A stretch of DNA of 12,290 nt from an uncultured Dehalococcoidia bacterium (GTDB lineage Bacteria; Chloroflexota; Dehalococcoidia; Tepidiformales; Tepidiformaceae). The translations under genes were made by a program, and so were the position numbers. The notes under the pieces are model-generated. The model worked only from the letters and a program-made list of their open reading frames with translations. It was not told where the DNA came from and did not search any database. This document shows positions 1-5,577 of this stretch, piece by piece (position 1 is the stretch's first letter; each line of letters opens with the position of its first letter). The stretch spans positions 1 through 12,290 of the forward strand of contig CALFYR010000401.1 of assembly GCA_937954195.1 (NCBI GenBank), in the 5' to 3' direction.

Positions 1-74
1 TCCTCGCCGAGGGCCCCATCAAGTCTCCGGGCCACATCCTTGGTAAACCCAACAACCTTCTTGTTTGCCTGCAT
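1..74 (-). CDS. 5' end of an unrecognised minus-strand gene, cut by the window edge
   Basis: A minus-strand ATG at 74-72 opens a frame without a stop to the window edge. It gives 24 complete residues, beginning MQANKKVVGFTKDVARRLDG. A G-rich stretch (GGCGGTGGGG) just upstream of the ATG could act as a weak ribosome binding site. It lies in the same direction as the TetR gene, 144 bases further upstream. The fragment is too short for me to assign a family, and an open frame of this length can occur by chance in GC-rich DNA. The basic N-terminus and the absence of a stop are the only support. Confidence 0.35.
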   Translation of the reverse strand, partial: MQANKKVVGFTKDVARRLDGALGE

Positions 75-218
75 TACCCCACCGCCTGGAGAAAATGAAC
101 GGGCCACGCCGCATCGCTGCATGCTCGCTCCGTTGCAGCTACCGGGAGGTTCTCGTTCTGTCCGCGCCATCGCTCCCGCCGGTCCGCTCCGGGGGAACAC
201 ATGGTCGAGAATGCAAAG
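75..218. other. Intergenic gap with no recognised gene
   Basis: These 144 bases separate the stop of the TetR gene from the start of the edge reading frame, both on the minus strand. They hold a weak hairpin potential (CGGGAG at 143-148 against CTCCCG at 173-178, with a 24-base loop) but no T-rich tail. I see no terminator, riboswitch or tRNA that I can support. The gap may carry the promoter and leader of the truncated gene. Confidence 0.4.
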
Positions 219-800
219 CTACTGTTCTGATTCGCGCCCTGCAAGGCCCAGCCCACCAAGTATCAGGTCAATGGTCGAATGCAACGCCGCACGGGGTTGT
301 CCGCCGAGCCGGAACTGGTCGGCGAGGGCGAGCGTGGCGTAACCGTGGGCCAGCGCCCAGAGCGCCTGGGATACGCCGAGGACCTCTTCCTGTGGAAGGA
401 ACTCCGCGAGGGTGTCGAGCAGTGGCGCCGATGCTTCCTCCGCGACCGCGGGGTCTACCAGGCGCTCCTCCGGGCATGGTCCAAACAACAACTGGAACAG
501 GTGAGGGTTCTCGAAGGCAAAGTCTGCGTACGCATCGGCCAGCAGATGGAGCCGGTTGGCGATCCCGGGCTCGCCAGCAATGCGCTCGGCGAGGTACGAG
601 CCGAACTCGAGCAGGCCTTTGCTCGTCAGTTGCCGCAAGAGGTCTTCGCGCGATTCCACGTGGAAGTACAGGGCCGGGGCCGATACGCCAAGTTCCCGAG
701 CGAGCGCGCGCATGGTCAGGCCGTCAGGCCCGGCGGCTGTAAGCAGCCGCCGGGCGGTCGTCCATATTTCCGACGGTGCGACCTTTGAAGGTTGTGGCAT
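219..800 (-). CDS. TetR/AcrR-family transcriptional regulator
   Basis: A 193-residue protein with the TetR layout. The N-terminal helix-turn-helix (about residues 28-58) contains LTMRALARELGVSAPALYFH followed by VESREDLLRQL, the signature of this family. The C-terminal ligand and dimer domain carries an Ala-His-Gly stretch (WALAHGYATLALADQF), as in the WHG-type TetR_C domains. An upstream in-frame ATG at 854 would overlap the divergent gene and destroy the promoter layout, so I chose the ATG at 800. A -10 box ends exactly 7 bases upstream of that ATG, suggesting a leaderless mRNA. The gene faces away from the Ddn-like gene at 853 and probably represses both itself and that neighbour. The ligand is unknown. 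Confidence 0.9.
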   Translation of the reverse strand: MPQPSKVAPSEIWTTARRLLTAAGPDGLTMRALARELGVSAPALYFHVESREDLLRQLTSKGLLEFGSYLAERIAGEPGIANRLHLLADAYADFAFENPHLFQLLFGPCPEERLVDPAVAEEASAPLLDTLAEFLPQEEVLGVSQALWALAHGYATLALADQFRLGGQPRAALHSTIDLILGGLGLAGRESEQ

Positions 801-807
801 GGCTAAC

Positions 808-835
808 AGTGTAAGGCTTGACAGGGAGAACGCAA
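808..835 (-). promoter_or_regulatory. Sigma-70-type promoter of the tetR gene
   Basis: On the minus strand, TTGCGT (835-830) and TACACT (813-808) are separated by 16 bases. Seven bases lie between the -10 box and the ATG at 800, so transcription would start at or next to the start codon. The -35 box is a partial match; the -10 box keeps the key T, A and final T. Confidence 0.5.
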
Positions 836-845
836 GATTTACGAT
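818..845 (+). promoter_or_regulatory. Sigma-70-type promoter of the Ddn-like gene
   Basis: A perfect TTGACA (818-823) and TACGAT (840-845) are separated by 16 bases. The -10 box ends 7 bases before the ATG at 853, which predicts a leaderless transcript. It interlocks face to face with the tetR promoter: each -35 box sits inside the other promoter's spacer. Confidence 0.65.
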
Positions 846-852
846 GTTAAGC

Positions 853-1308
853 ATGATTCAGGAAACCTACTACAAACAGCCCGACCTTTTCACCCGCCGC
901 GTCTTCAACCCGGCCGTCTCCTTCCTCACCGGACTGCTCGGCATCAGCATGCGAGGCTCCCGCGTGCTGGCCGTTCGCGGCCGAACGTCCGGCGAGTGGC
1001 GCACGACGCCGGTGAACCCGCTCACCCTCGACGGTGAGCGCTACCTGGTTGCGCCCCGGGGTGAGACGCACTGGGTGCGCAATATCCGTGAGTCAGGCAG
1101 CGCGGAGCTCCGCAAAGGGCGAAAGTCCGAACAGATTCGTGTTGCCGAGGTGCCCGATGACGAGAAGGTCCCCATCCTGCGGGCCTACCTGAAGGCATGG
1201 GCATGGGAGACAAAGCAGTTCTTCGGCCTTCCGGGACCGGACGTCGCCGCCGAGGAGATCGCCCGGATAGCGGCCCGCCACCCGGTCTTCCGAATCCTCC
1301 GCGGCTAG
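853..1308 (+). CDS. Nitroreductase-like deazaflavin (F420)-dependent oxidoreductase, Ddn family
   Basis: A 151-residue protein of the Ddn/DUF385 split-barrel family. It carries the family motif as VRGRTSGEWRTTPV (residues 41-54), then a YLVAPRG strand and a HWVRNIRESG segment (about 73-82), where members bind F420 and substrate. The ATG at 853 was chosen because the -10 box lies 7 bases upstream; the ATG at 844 falls inside that box and would be untranscribed. The family reduces varied substrates with F420H2, and some members use other cofactors. The substrate cannot be read from sequence. The divergent TetR gene and shared operators suggest induction by a small molecule. Confidence 0.85.
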   Translation: MIQETYYKQPDLFTRRVFNPAVSFLTGLLGISMRGSRVLAVRGRTSGEWRTTPVNPLTLDGERYLVAPRGETHWVRNIRESGSAELRKGRKSEQIRVAEVPDDEKVPILRAYLKAWAWETKQFFGLPGPDVAAEEIARIAARHPVFRILRG

Positions 1309-1332
1309 CGGCGCCGCGCCGCCCGGCGCCGC
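1308..1332 (+). terminator. GC-only stem-loop after the Ddn-like gene
   Basis: GCGGCGCC (1308-1315) pairs perfectly with GGCGCCGC (1325-1332) across a 9-base loop, starting at the last base of the stop codon. There is no T tract after it, so it is at best a weak or Rho-assisted terminator. It may also be a chance product of high GC. Confidence 0.3.
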
Positions 1333-1341
1333 GTGGGCGGC

Positions 1342-1347
1342 TATACT
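1342..1347 (+). promoter_or_regulatory. Possible -10 box for the GNAT gene
   Basis: TATACT lies in the 86-base gap before the GNAT start and stands out in GC-rich surroundings. No convincing -35 box is found 16-18 bases upstream. It would give a leader of about 40 bases. Confidence 0.35.
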
Positions 1348-1394
1348 ACCGTCCACGGTGACCGCCGGTCCGCCGCGAAGGGAAACGCGCCTCC

Positions 1395-2033
1395 ATGTCC
1401 CGTCCGAAGTACCCGGATTCCATCCCCGGTGAAGGTCTTGAGCTGGTCCCGTGGAGCCGGGAGCTCGTGGCGCAGATGGCGAAATGGGAGGAGCACGGTT
1501 TCCCGTACCACGCCTTCGACCTCGCGCATCTGAAAGACCCGATGCAGGCTTCCATGGCACTCGCCCGGGCACAGGAAGAGGGAAAACACCGGCAGTTCGT
1601 GGCCGTTGAGGATGGTCTCGCCGTCGGCCGAGTTGCCGTCAACCTGGACGACGAGGCCGGTCTCTATCTTTGGGCCGTCCACGTCCCCCCTGAGCACGAA
1701 GGGCGCGGCGTCGCCCGGCGAATGTTGGCGGCGCTTATGACGTGGCTCGAAGGCTATTACCCCGGCCGGGATTTCGTGCTCACCTCAAATGGGTTCGCCG
1801 AGAATGCCCATCGGACGTATCGCGCTCTGGGATTCGAAATCGCCGAAACCCGCTGGCACTACGACAAGGAACTTGCTGCCCGGCTCTGGCGCGTCAGCCC
1901 ACGCGAACGCGACCCGATCGCGCGCCACATTCGCTTCCAGAGCGGCCGCTGGCAGGTGCGGGCTCACATCTTCCGCCGCCCGTGGGGTGCGCCTGTGGCC
2001 CCACGGGAACACGCGACGGCATCCCAGGCCTAG
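1395..2033 (+). CDS. GNAT-family N-acetyltransferase
   Basis: A 212-residue protein with a central GNAT domain (about residues 65-160). Strand beta4 and the acetyl-CoA pyrophosphate loop read AVHVPPEHEGRGVARRML (94-111), matching the R/Q-x-x-G-x-G/A pattern as EGRGVA. A later NAHRTYRALGFE (137-148) is the typical C-terminal GNAT motif, where the Tyr often serves as general acid. The N-terminal 60 residues and the last 50 (basic, Arg-rich) are extensions I cannot assign. The ATG at 1395 follows AAGGGA by 11 bases, a long spacing. The acceptor substrate is unknown. Its stop codon overlaps that of the convergent Nudix gene in a shared CTAG. Confidence 0.88.
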   Translation: MSRPKYPDSIPGEGLELVPWSRELVAQMAKWEEHGFPYHAFDLAHLKDPMQASMALARAQEEGKHRQFVAVEDGLAVGRVAVNLDDEAGLYLWAVHVPPEHEGRGVARRMLAALMTWLEGYYPGRDFVLTSNGFAENAHRTYRALGFEIAETRWHYDKELAARLWRVSPRERDPIARHIRFQSGRWQVRAHIFRRPWGAPVAPREHATASQA

Positions 2034-2545
2034 CTGCGCCGCGCGGCCCAGGCTTTGAGCGCCGCTTCGGTGCTATCGAATGCCAACTCATCCCACGGGA
2101 TTTCGTGCGGCGCGAACCACCGCATCTCCGTTGCTTCCTCACCGAGTCCGCCTTCTCCCATGGCGATAGCCTCGTACACGATGACCACCACACCGGGTTC
2201 GGTCCGCGTGAAGACGCCCAGGAGCGAAAGCTGCTCGACTTCCAGCAGCGCCTCTTCCCGCGTTTCGCGCATGGCAGCTTCTTCCGCGGTCTCCCCGAGG
2301 TCCATGTACCCACCGGGGAACACCCAGAATCCCACCCGTGGCTCGATCGCCCGGCGGAGAAGCAGGATGCTTCCGTCCTCCCGAACAGGGATCGTCCCGG
2401 CGACAGGGCGGGGATTCAGGTAGTGGATGAACCCGCAGTCAATGCATACCATCCGGCGCCGGGTATCCCCTTCCGGGATTGCGCTGGTTAGTCGCTCGCC
2501 GCAGTGCATGCAGAACCTGCTAAACGCGTGTGGATGGGAAGGCAT
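2030..2545 (-). CDS. Nudix hydrolase with N-terminal zinc ribbon
   Basis: A 171-residue protein. Residues 12-37 hold two CxxC knuckles (C12, C15, C34, C37), a zinc ribbon like that of NudC-type and related Nudix enzymes. The Nudix box spans about 79-101: G79, E85, then RETREEALL, giving the metal-binding glutamates. The Gly of the consensus REUXEEXGU is Leu100. Such enzymes hydrolyse nucleoside diphosphates linked to another moiety (for example NADH or sugar nucleotides); the substrate is not evident. AAGGAG lies 5 bases before the ATG and overlaps the moaE stop codon, so translation is probably coupled to moaE. The gene is convergent with the GNAT gene. Confidence 0.9.
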   Translation of the reverse strand: MPSHPHAFSRFCMHCGERLTSAIPEGDTRRRMVCIDCGFIHYLNPRPVAGTIPVREDGSILLLRRAIEPRVGFWVFPGGYMDLGETAEEAAMRETREEALLEVEQLSLLGVFTRTEPGVVVIVYEAIAMGEGGLGEEATEMRWFAPHEIPWDELAFDSTEAALKAWAARRS

Positions 2546-2554
2546 GGCCGCTCC

Positions 2555-3001
2555 TTACCGCATGCTCGCCGGCGCCTGGACACCCAGGGACTCGGGCCCC
2601 TCGATCCACTCTTCGCCGTCTTCCCAGACTTCCTTCTTCCAGACAGGGACGCGCTTCTTCACTTCGTTCACGATCCAGTGTCCGGCCTCGAAGGATTCCG
2701 CCCGGTGGCCGGTACTCACCGCCACAAGCAAGCTCGCCTCGCCAATTTCCAGGCGCCCCGTCCGGTGAAGGATTGCCACATCCTCGAGCGCGAATTTCCC
2801 ACACGCTTCCCGCCCGATTTCCGCCATGACTTTCTCGGCCATCGAAGGATAGGCGTCGTACTCCAGGTAGTTCACGCGTCGGCCGAGGTTATTGTCCCGC
2901 ACCACTCCAAGGAAGATGCCGATCGCCCCGGCGGCCGGGTTGCCCACCGCCGCAACGGCTTCATCGGTCACGAGCGGTTCGGGAGTGACTCGCGTGAGCA
3001 T
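2555..3001 (-). CDS. moaE: Molybdopterin synthase catalytic subunit MoaE
   Basis: A 148-residue protein of the usual MoaE length. It makes molybdopterin by transferring sulfur from the MoaD thiocarboxylate to precursor Z (cPMP). Seen motifs: GVVRDNNLGRRVNYLEYDAY (32-51), HRTGRLEIGEAS (79-90), STGHRAESF (96-104) and KKRVPVWKKE (115-124) with the catalytic lysines, then DGEEWIEG. The ATG at 3001 was preferred over an in-frame TTG at 3010 because GGAGG lies 9 bases before the ATG. That GGAGG is formed by the two terminal Gly codons of moaD, which ends only 2 bases upstream. The order moaD-moaE-Nudix reads leftward as one transcript. Confidence 0.96.
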   Translation of the reverse strand: MLTRVTPEPLVTDEAVAAVGNPAAGAIGIFLGVVRDNNLGRRVNYLEYDAYPSMAEKVMAEIGREACGKFALEDVAILHRTGRLEIGEASLLVAVSTGHRAESFEAGHWIVNEVKKRVPVWKKEVWEDGEEWIEGPESLGVQAPASMR

Positions 3002-3003
3002 GG

Positions 3004-3249
3004 TTAGCAACCTCCGGAAACAGGTGGAATCACGGCGACGGTCTGGCCCGCGCGCACAGGGGCATCGGTCCGAACGTATTCCTCATCGACCGCGAACAGC
3101 AGGTTAGGGAGCATTGGCTCAAGTGCCGGGTACCGCTCAACGAGCTGATCCCGGATGTCGCCGACAGTCGTCCCCGTCCCGTCCGGCAGTTCGAGGCGGC
3201 GAGTCCCGGCCTTTTCGGCGACCGACGCGAAGAGCAACACGGTAATCAT
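3004..3249 (-). CDS. moaD: Molybdopterin synthase sulfur-carrier subunit MoaD, with an extra C-terminal Cys
   Basis: An 81-residue ubiquitin-fold protein. MITVLLFASVAEKAG at the start and PNLLFAVDEEYV and VAVIPPVSGG near the end are typical of MoaD, whose terminal Gly-Gly is adenylated and turned into a thiocarboxylate. Here the frame reads GGA GGT TGC TAA, so a Cys follows the Gly-Gly. Activation normally needs a free C-terminal Gly, so this Cys would have to be removed or tolerated. The ATG at 3249 fits the family start; GAGGAG lies only 2 bases before it, which is short. The frame stays open upstream to 3375, but that stretch does not resemble MoaD. It is divergent from hemA. Confidence 0.92.
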   Translation of the reverse strand: MITVLLFASVAEKAGTRRLELPDGTGTTVGDIRDQLVERYPALEPMLPNLLFAVDEEYVRTDAPVRAGQTVAVIPPVSGGC

Positions 3250-3258
3250 TACTCCTCG

Positions 3259-3264
3259 ATTGTA
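3259..3264 (-). promoter_or_regulatory. Possible -10 box upstream of moaD
   Basis: The minus strand reads TACAAT, a 5 of 6 match to TATAAT, 9 bases before the moaD ATG. No -35 box is evident. If it is used, transcription would begin only 2-3 bases before the ATG and the GAGGAG element would not be in the mRNA, so the two signals compete as explanations. Confidence 0.3.
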
Positions 3265-3347
3265 GGCGAATCCGACATGATCTCGCCTACCACCAGGCCC
3301 ATCGAAACGTTGCTCGTCCATGCCCGCGTCGTTAGTATCTGCAAACC

Positions 3348-3400
3348 GATCAAAAATCGTACATTCTGAATGCATGGATCAAAATTTGAGAAGTTTGATC
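3348..3400. repeat. Triple GATCAAA motif over the hemA start
   Basis: GATCAAAA occurs at 3348-3355 and 3377-3384, and its inverse TTTGATC at 3394-3400. The second and third copies form a 7-bp inverted repeat with a 10-base spacer inside the first codons of hemA. TCAAAATTTGA at 3379-3389 is also a perfect odd palindrome. The patch is strikingly AT-rich for this window. It could be an operator for the tetrapyrrole operon or an mRNA hairpin next to the start codon; neither is proven. Confidence 0.45.
3360..3365 (+). promoter_or_regulatory. Candidate -10 box for the hemA operon
   Basis: TACATT ends 8 bases before the hemA ATG at 3374, nearly the same leaderless geometry as the tetR and Ddn-like promoters at 800-853. 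No Shine-Dalgarno sequence precedes hemA, which agrees with a leaderless start. A clear -35 box is not visible. The first GATCAAAA copy (3348-3355) sits just upstream of the box. Confidence 0.45.
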
Positions 3401-4450
3401 ACTTTGTCCGTGTGCTCCTGGGATACGGCTTCGCTCGAAATCGGGTGCCACGCCACGGCTTTGACCGAGGCACGCGCGCACGCCGGCGCAGCAATCATCC
3501 AAACCTGCCAGCGCATCGAGGCGGTGGGGCTGGAGCCGTGCCGCCGTGGTTGTCCAGGAACGCGCGAAGGCGAGGCGGCGTTTCGATATCTCGTTCGCCT
3601 CGCGGCGGGGCTCGAGTCCATCGTCCTGGGCGAATCAGAGATCGTTGGCCAGGTTCGCGATGCGGCCAGGACTGCAACTCCCGAGCTTGGCGCACTTCTC
3701 GGTCGCAGCATTGCCGTGGCGCGGGCTTTTCGCCGGGAACATGCATTCCGGGCCGATAGCGGCCATCTCTACGACCTGGCTGTCTCCGCCGCGGGCCAAT
3801 CACCGGAGCGAGTGATTGTCGTCGGGTCCGGGCCCACAGCGCGCTGCCTGGTACGCCGTGTTCGGTCCGGCCGCGTCCGCTCCGTTGTGGTCGCTTCCCG
3901 GGGCAGGCCGCAATGGATCAGTGACCTTGGGGTGCCGTGGCTCACGCTGGATGAGCTCGACCGCGCGAAGCCGGCCAACATGGCGATCGTCTGTCTTGGC
4001 GGCGACGCACCCGAACTCGCTGCCGCCATGCTTCCCGCGTCGTTGGTCGTGGATGTTTCCACGCCACGTCGTACCGCAGGCGAGGTCGTCACTCTGCGTC
4101 ACCTTCGTGACCACGCCTTTGCTCGTGAGGCTGAATATCGGGAGCGCCTGCTTGCCCAACTCGATGCGCAGTCTGATCGCGCCATCACGGATTGGTCGCT
4201 CGATGGAACGTCACCGGTTGGGCGGCTTCGAAAGTCTGCGGAGTTGGTTCGTCGCGAGGAGGTCGGCCGTATCGCCCGGCGCCACCCCGACATCGATGCC
4301 GACACGCTCGAGGCAATCACGCGGAGACTACTCAATCGCCTTTTGCACGCGCCGTCGATGCGCATGCGCCAGCTCGGACCCGACGATGCGTCGCTCGTCG
4401 CCGATCTCTTCGAACATGAACCTGGAAGGACACGCAGATGGCCGGAGTAG
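3374..4450 (+). CDS. hemA: Glutamyl-tRNA reductase, compact and divergent
   Basis: A 358-residue protein, shorter than the usual 400-plus. It reduces glutamyl-tRNA with NADPH to glutamate-1-semialdehyde, the first committed step of C5 tetrapyrrole synthesis. Visible landmarks: the catalytic motif TCQRIEAV with nucleophile Cys45; LAAGLESIVLGESEIVGQV (77-93), a strong match to the family GLDSMVLGEPQILGQVK block; the Rossmann NADPH site VIVVGSGPTARCLV (147-160); and RLLNRLLHAPSMRMR (318-332) in the dimerisation domain. The His that normally precedes the GLDS block (HLFRVAAGLDS) is Tyr72, and the stretch between Cys45 and that block is shortened. No ribosome binding site is seen, so it is probably leaderless. 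It overlaps the next gene by 13 bases. The hemL gene downstream supports the assignment. Confidence 0.9.
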   Translation: MDQNLRSLITLSVCSWDTASLEIGCHATALTEARAHAGAAIIQTCQRIEAVGLEPCRRGCPGTREGEAAFRYLVRLAAGLESIVLGESEIVGQVRDAARTATPELGALLGRSIAVARAFRREHAFRADSGHLYDLAVSAAGQSPERVIVVGSGPTARCLVRRVRSGRVRSVVVASRGRPQWISDLGVPWLTLDELDRAKPANMAIVCLGGDAPELAAAMLPASLVVDVSTPRRTAGEVVTLRHLRDHAFAREAEYRERLLAQLDAQSDRAITDWSLDGTSPVGRLRKSAELVRREEVGRIARRHPDIDADTLEAITRRLLNRLLHAPSMRMRQLGPDDASLVADLFEHEPGRTRRWPE

Positions 4451-5577
4451 TTAATCGCGCGAAGTTGGATGACCCGGTCACGTCCGCCATTCTCCGTATC
4501 TCGGAGGACGGACTTGCCGGATTCGTTGAACGCCCCTTCGCCGAAATCGCCAACCGCAGCGGACTGACCGAGGACCTCGTGCTGGAACGAGTCCGAATGC
4601 TCCTTGAATCGGGTGTGGTCCGACGGGTGCGCCTGACGCTCAGTACCCAGAACCTCGCCTCCGGTGCACTGGTCGCTTGGCAGGTGCCGCAAGACGACCT
4701 CCACGCAGCCTTCGACCATCTCTTCGAGCGTGACCCGTTCTCCGGGCATGTCGTGATTCGGAGCACCGATGGCGCCCTCCGTGGATCGAGCTTTCGACTG
4801 TGGACGACCGTAAAGGTTCCACAGGGATACAGCCTGGGACGCCACGTCGAAACCCTGGCCGGGCGAATCGGCGCGACCGGGTACCGGATCATGCCGGCCC
4901 GCTGTCTCTTCGCCCTTGGAGTTGGACACATGCGCCGGCGAGAACTGCTCCCCGGCAGCCGGGCCGAGACGATCGCCGCTCCCGCCTTTCCCATGCTGAC
5001 GAAGCTATCTGAATCGGAGTGGCAGGTGCTGGCTGTTGTGAAGGAGCCACTGGCGCTCGACGAAATTGTGGAGTTGCCATGGGAAGCCCGTGCCGCCAGG
5101 TTCGGGCTTGATTGGGACGCGTTGCGGCCTGCTGTGGAGCGCCTTGCGAAGAGGGGCCTGTTCGGCCGCTTCAGCACATTCCTCGAACACGTGAAGCCGC
5201 TTTCAACGGGTGAACGCGTTACTCGCTACAACGCGCTCTTTCATTGGGCTGTGGAACCGGGTACCGAAGTGGCGGCCGGTTCCGAGGTCGGTCGGCACCA
5301 CATCATCACCCATGCCTACTGGCGCGAAGGTGGCCCGGAATTCGGCAACGTCAACGTGATGGCTGTCGCCCACGGCACGGACAAAGATGCCGTGCTCGAC
5401 CACAAAACAGCCATCGATGCGCACCTTGCCGAAACCGGTATCAAGGTTAGCTACACCGCCGTGTTCTGGGGCGGCCGCAGTGAGATCAAGCCATCCGAAG
5501 TCCTGCCTTCCGCCTATGCCGATTGGTGCAGGTCGGAAGGCATCGACCCCGAAGTGATGCGAGAGGAGGGCGAATAA
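4438..5577 (+). CDS. Fused siroheme decarboxylase-like protein (AhbA/AhbB, AsnC-type double domain)
   Basis: A 379-residue protein made of two tandem AsnC/Lrp-like halves, each a helix-turn-helix segment followed by an alpha/beta domain. The first half spans about 1-165 ([19 protein letters not shown], then [12 protein letters not shown]) and the second about 188-350 ([13 protein letters not shown], then [12 protein letters not shown]). This matches the AhbA/AhbB and NirD/L/G/H family, in which paired subunits decarboxylate siroheme to 12,18-didecarboxysiroheme; each subunit is normally about 150-170 residues. The second half retains the THAYWREGG and [10 protein letters not shown] motifs (291-313) typical of the family; the first half has diverged there. 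Simple annotation would call it an AsnC regulator, but its place among siroheme genes argues for an enzyme. GGAAGGA lies 7 bases before the ATG. Confidence 0.75.
   Translation: MAGVVNRAKLDDPVTSAILRISEDGLAGFVERPFAEIANRSGLTEDLVLERVRMLLESGVVRRVRLTLSTQNLASGALVAWQVPQDDLHAAFDHLFERDPFSGHVVIRSTDGALRGSSFRLWTTVKVPQGYSLGRHVETLAGRIGATGYRIMPARCLFALGVGHMRRRELLPGSRAETIAAPAFPMLTKLSESEWQVLAVVKEPLALDEIVELPWEARAARFGLDWDALRPAVERLAKRGLFGRFSTFLEHVKPLSTGERVTRYNALFHWAVEPGTEVAAGSEVGRHHIITHAYWREGGPEFGNVNVMAVAHGTDKDAVLDHKTAIDAHLAETGIKVSYTAVFWGGRSEIKPSEVLPSAYADWCRSEGIDPEVMREEGE

Larger units (their letters stand above)
804..849. promoter_or_regulatory. Candidate TetR operator pair in the divergent promoter region
   Basis: TAACAGTGTAA at 804-814 recurs in inverted orientation at 839-849, where the minus strand reads TAACATCGTAA. 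The shared pattern is TAACA-N2-GTAA. Each copy is itself an imperfect palindrome, and each covers the -10 box of one of the two divergent promoters. Binding of the adjacent TetR-family protein here would block both genes. The repeat and its position are visible; the identity of the bound protein is inferred. Confidence 0.55.

Noticed and set aside
75..218. Possible T-box or riboswitch leader for the edge gene
   Set aside because: No T-box signature, specifier stem or terminator tail could be found; only one weak 6-bp stem.
65..742. Long plus-strand reading frame of 225 codons
   Set aside because: It runs antisense to the TetR gene, has Arg/Pro/Gly-rich shadow composition and no recognisable domain.
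801..854. 18-residue N-terminal extension of the TetR protein from the ATG at 854
   Set aside because: It would cover both promoters and operators and overlap the divergent gene; the family start fits MPQPSKVAPSEIW.
3002..3010. TTG start for MoaE at 3010
   Set aside because: It is too close to the GGAGG element; the ATG at 3001 has proper spacing and fits the family N-terminus.
3250..3375. 42-residue upstream extension of MoaD
   Set aside because: The frame is open, but the added residues do not resemble MoaD and run across the hemA promoter region.
4438..5577. Plain AsnC/Lrp transcription regulator of the operon
   Set aside because: Not excluded, but the double AhbA/B-like layout with THAYW and [10 protein letters not shown] motifs beside siroheme genes favours a decarboxylase.
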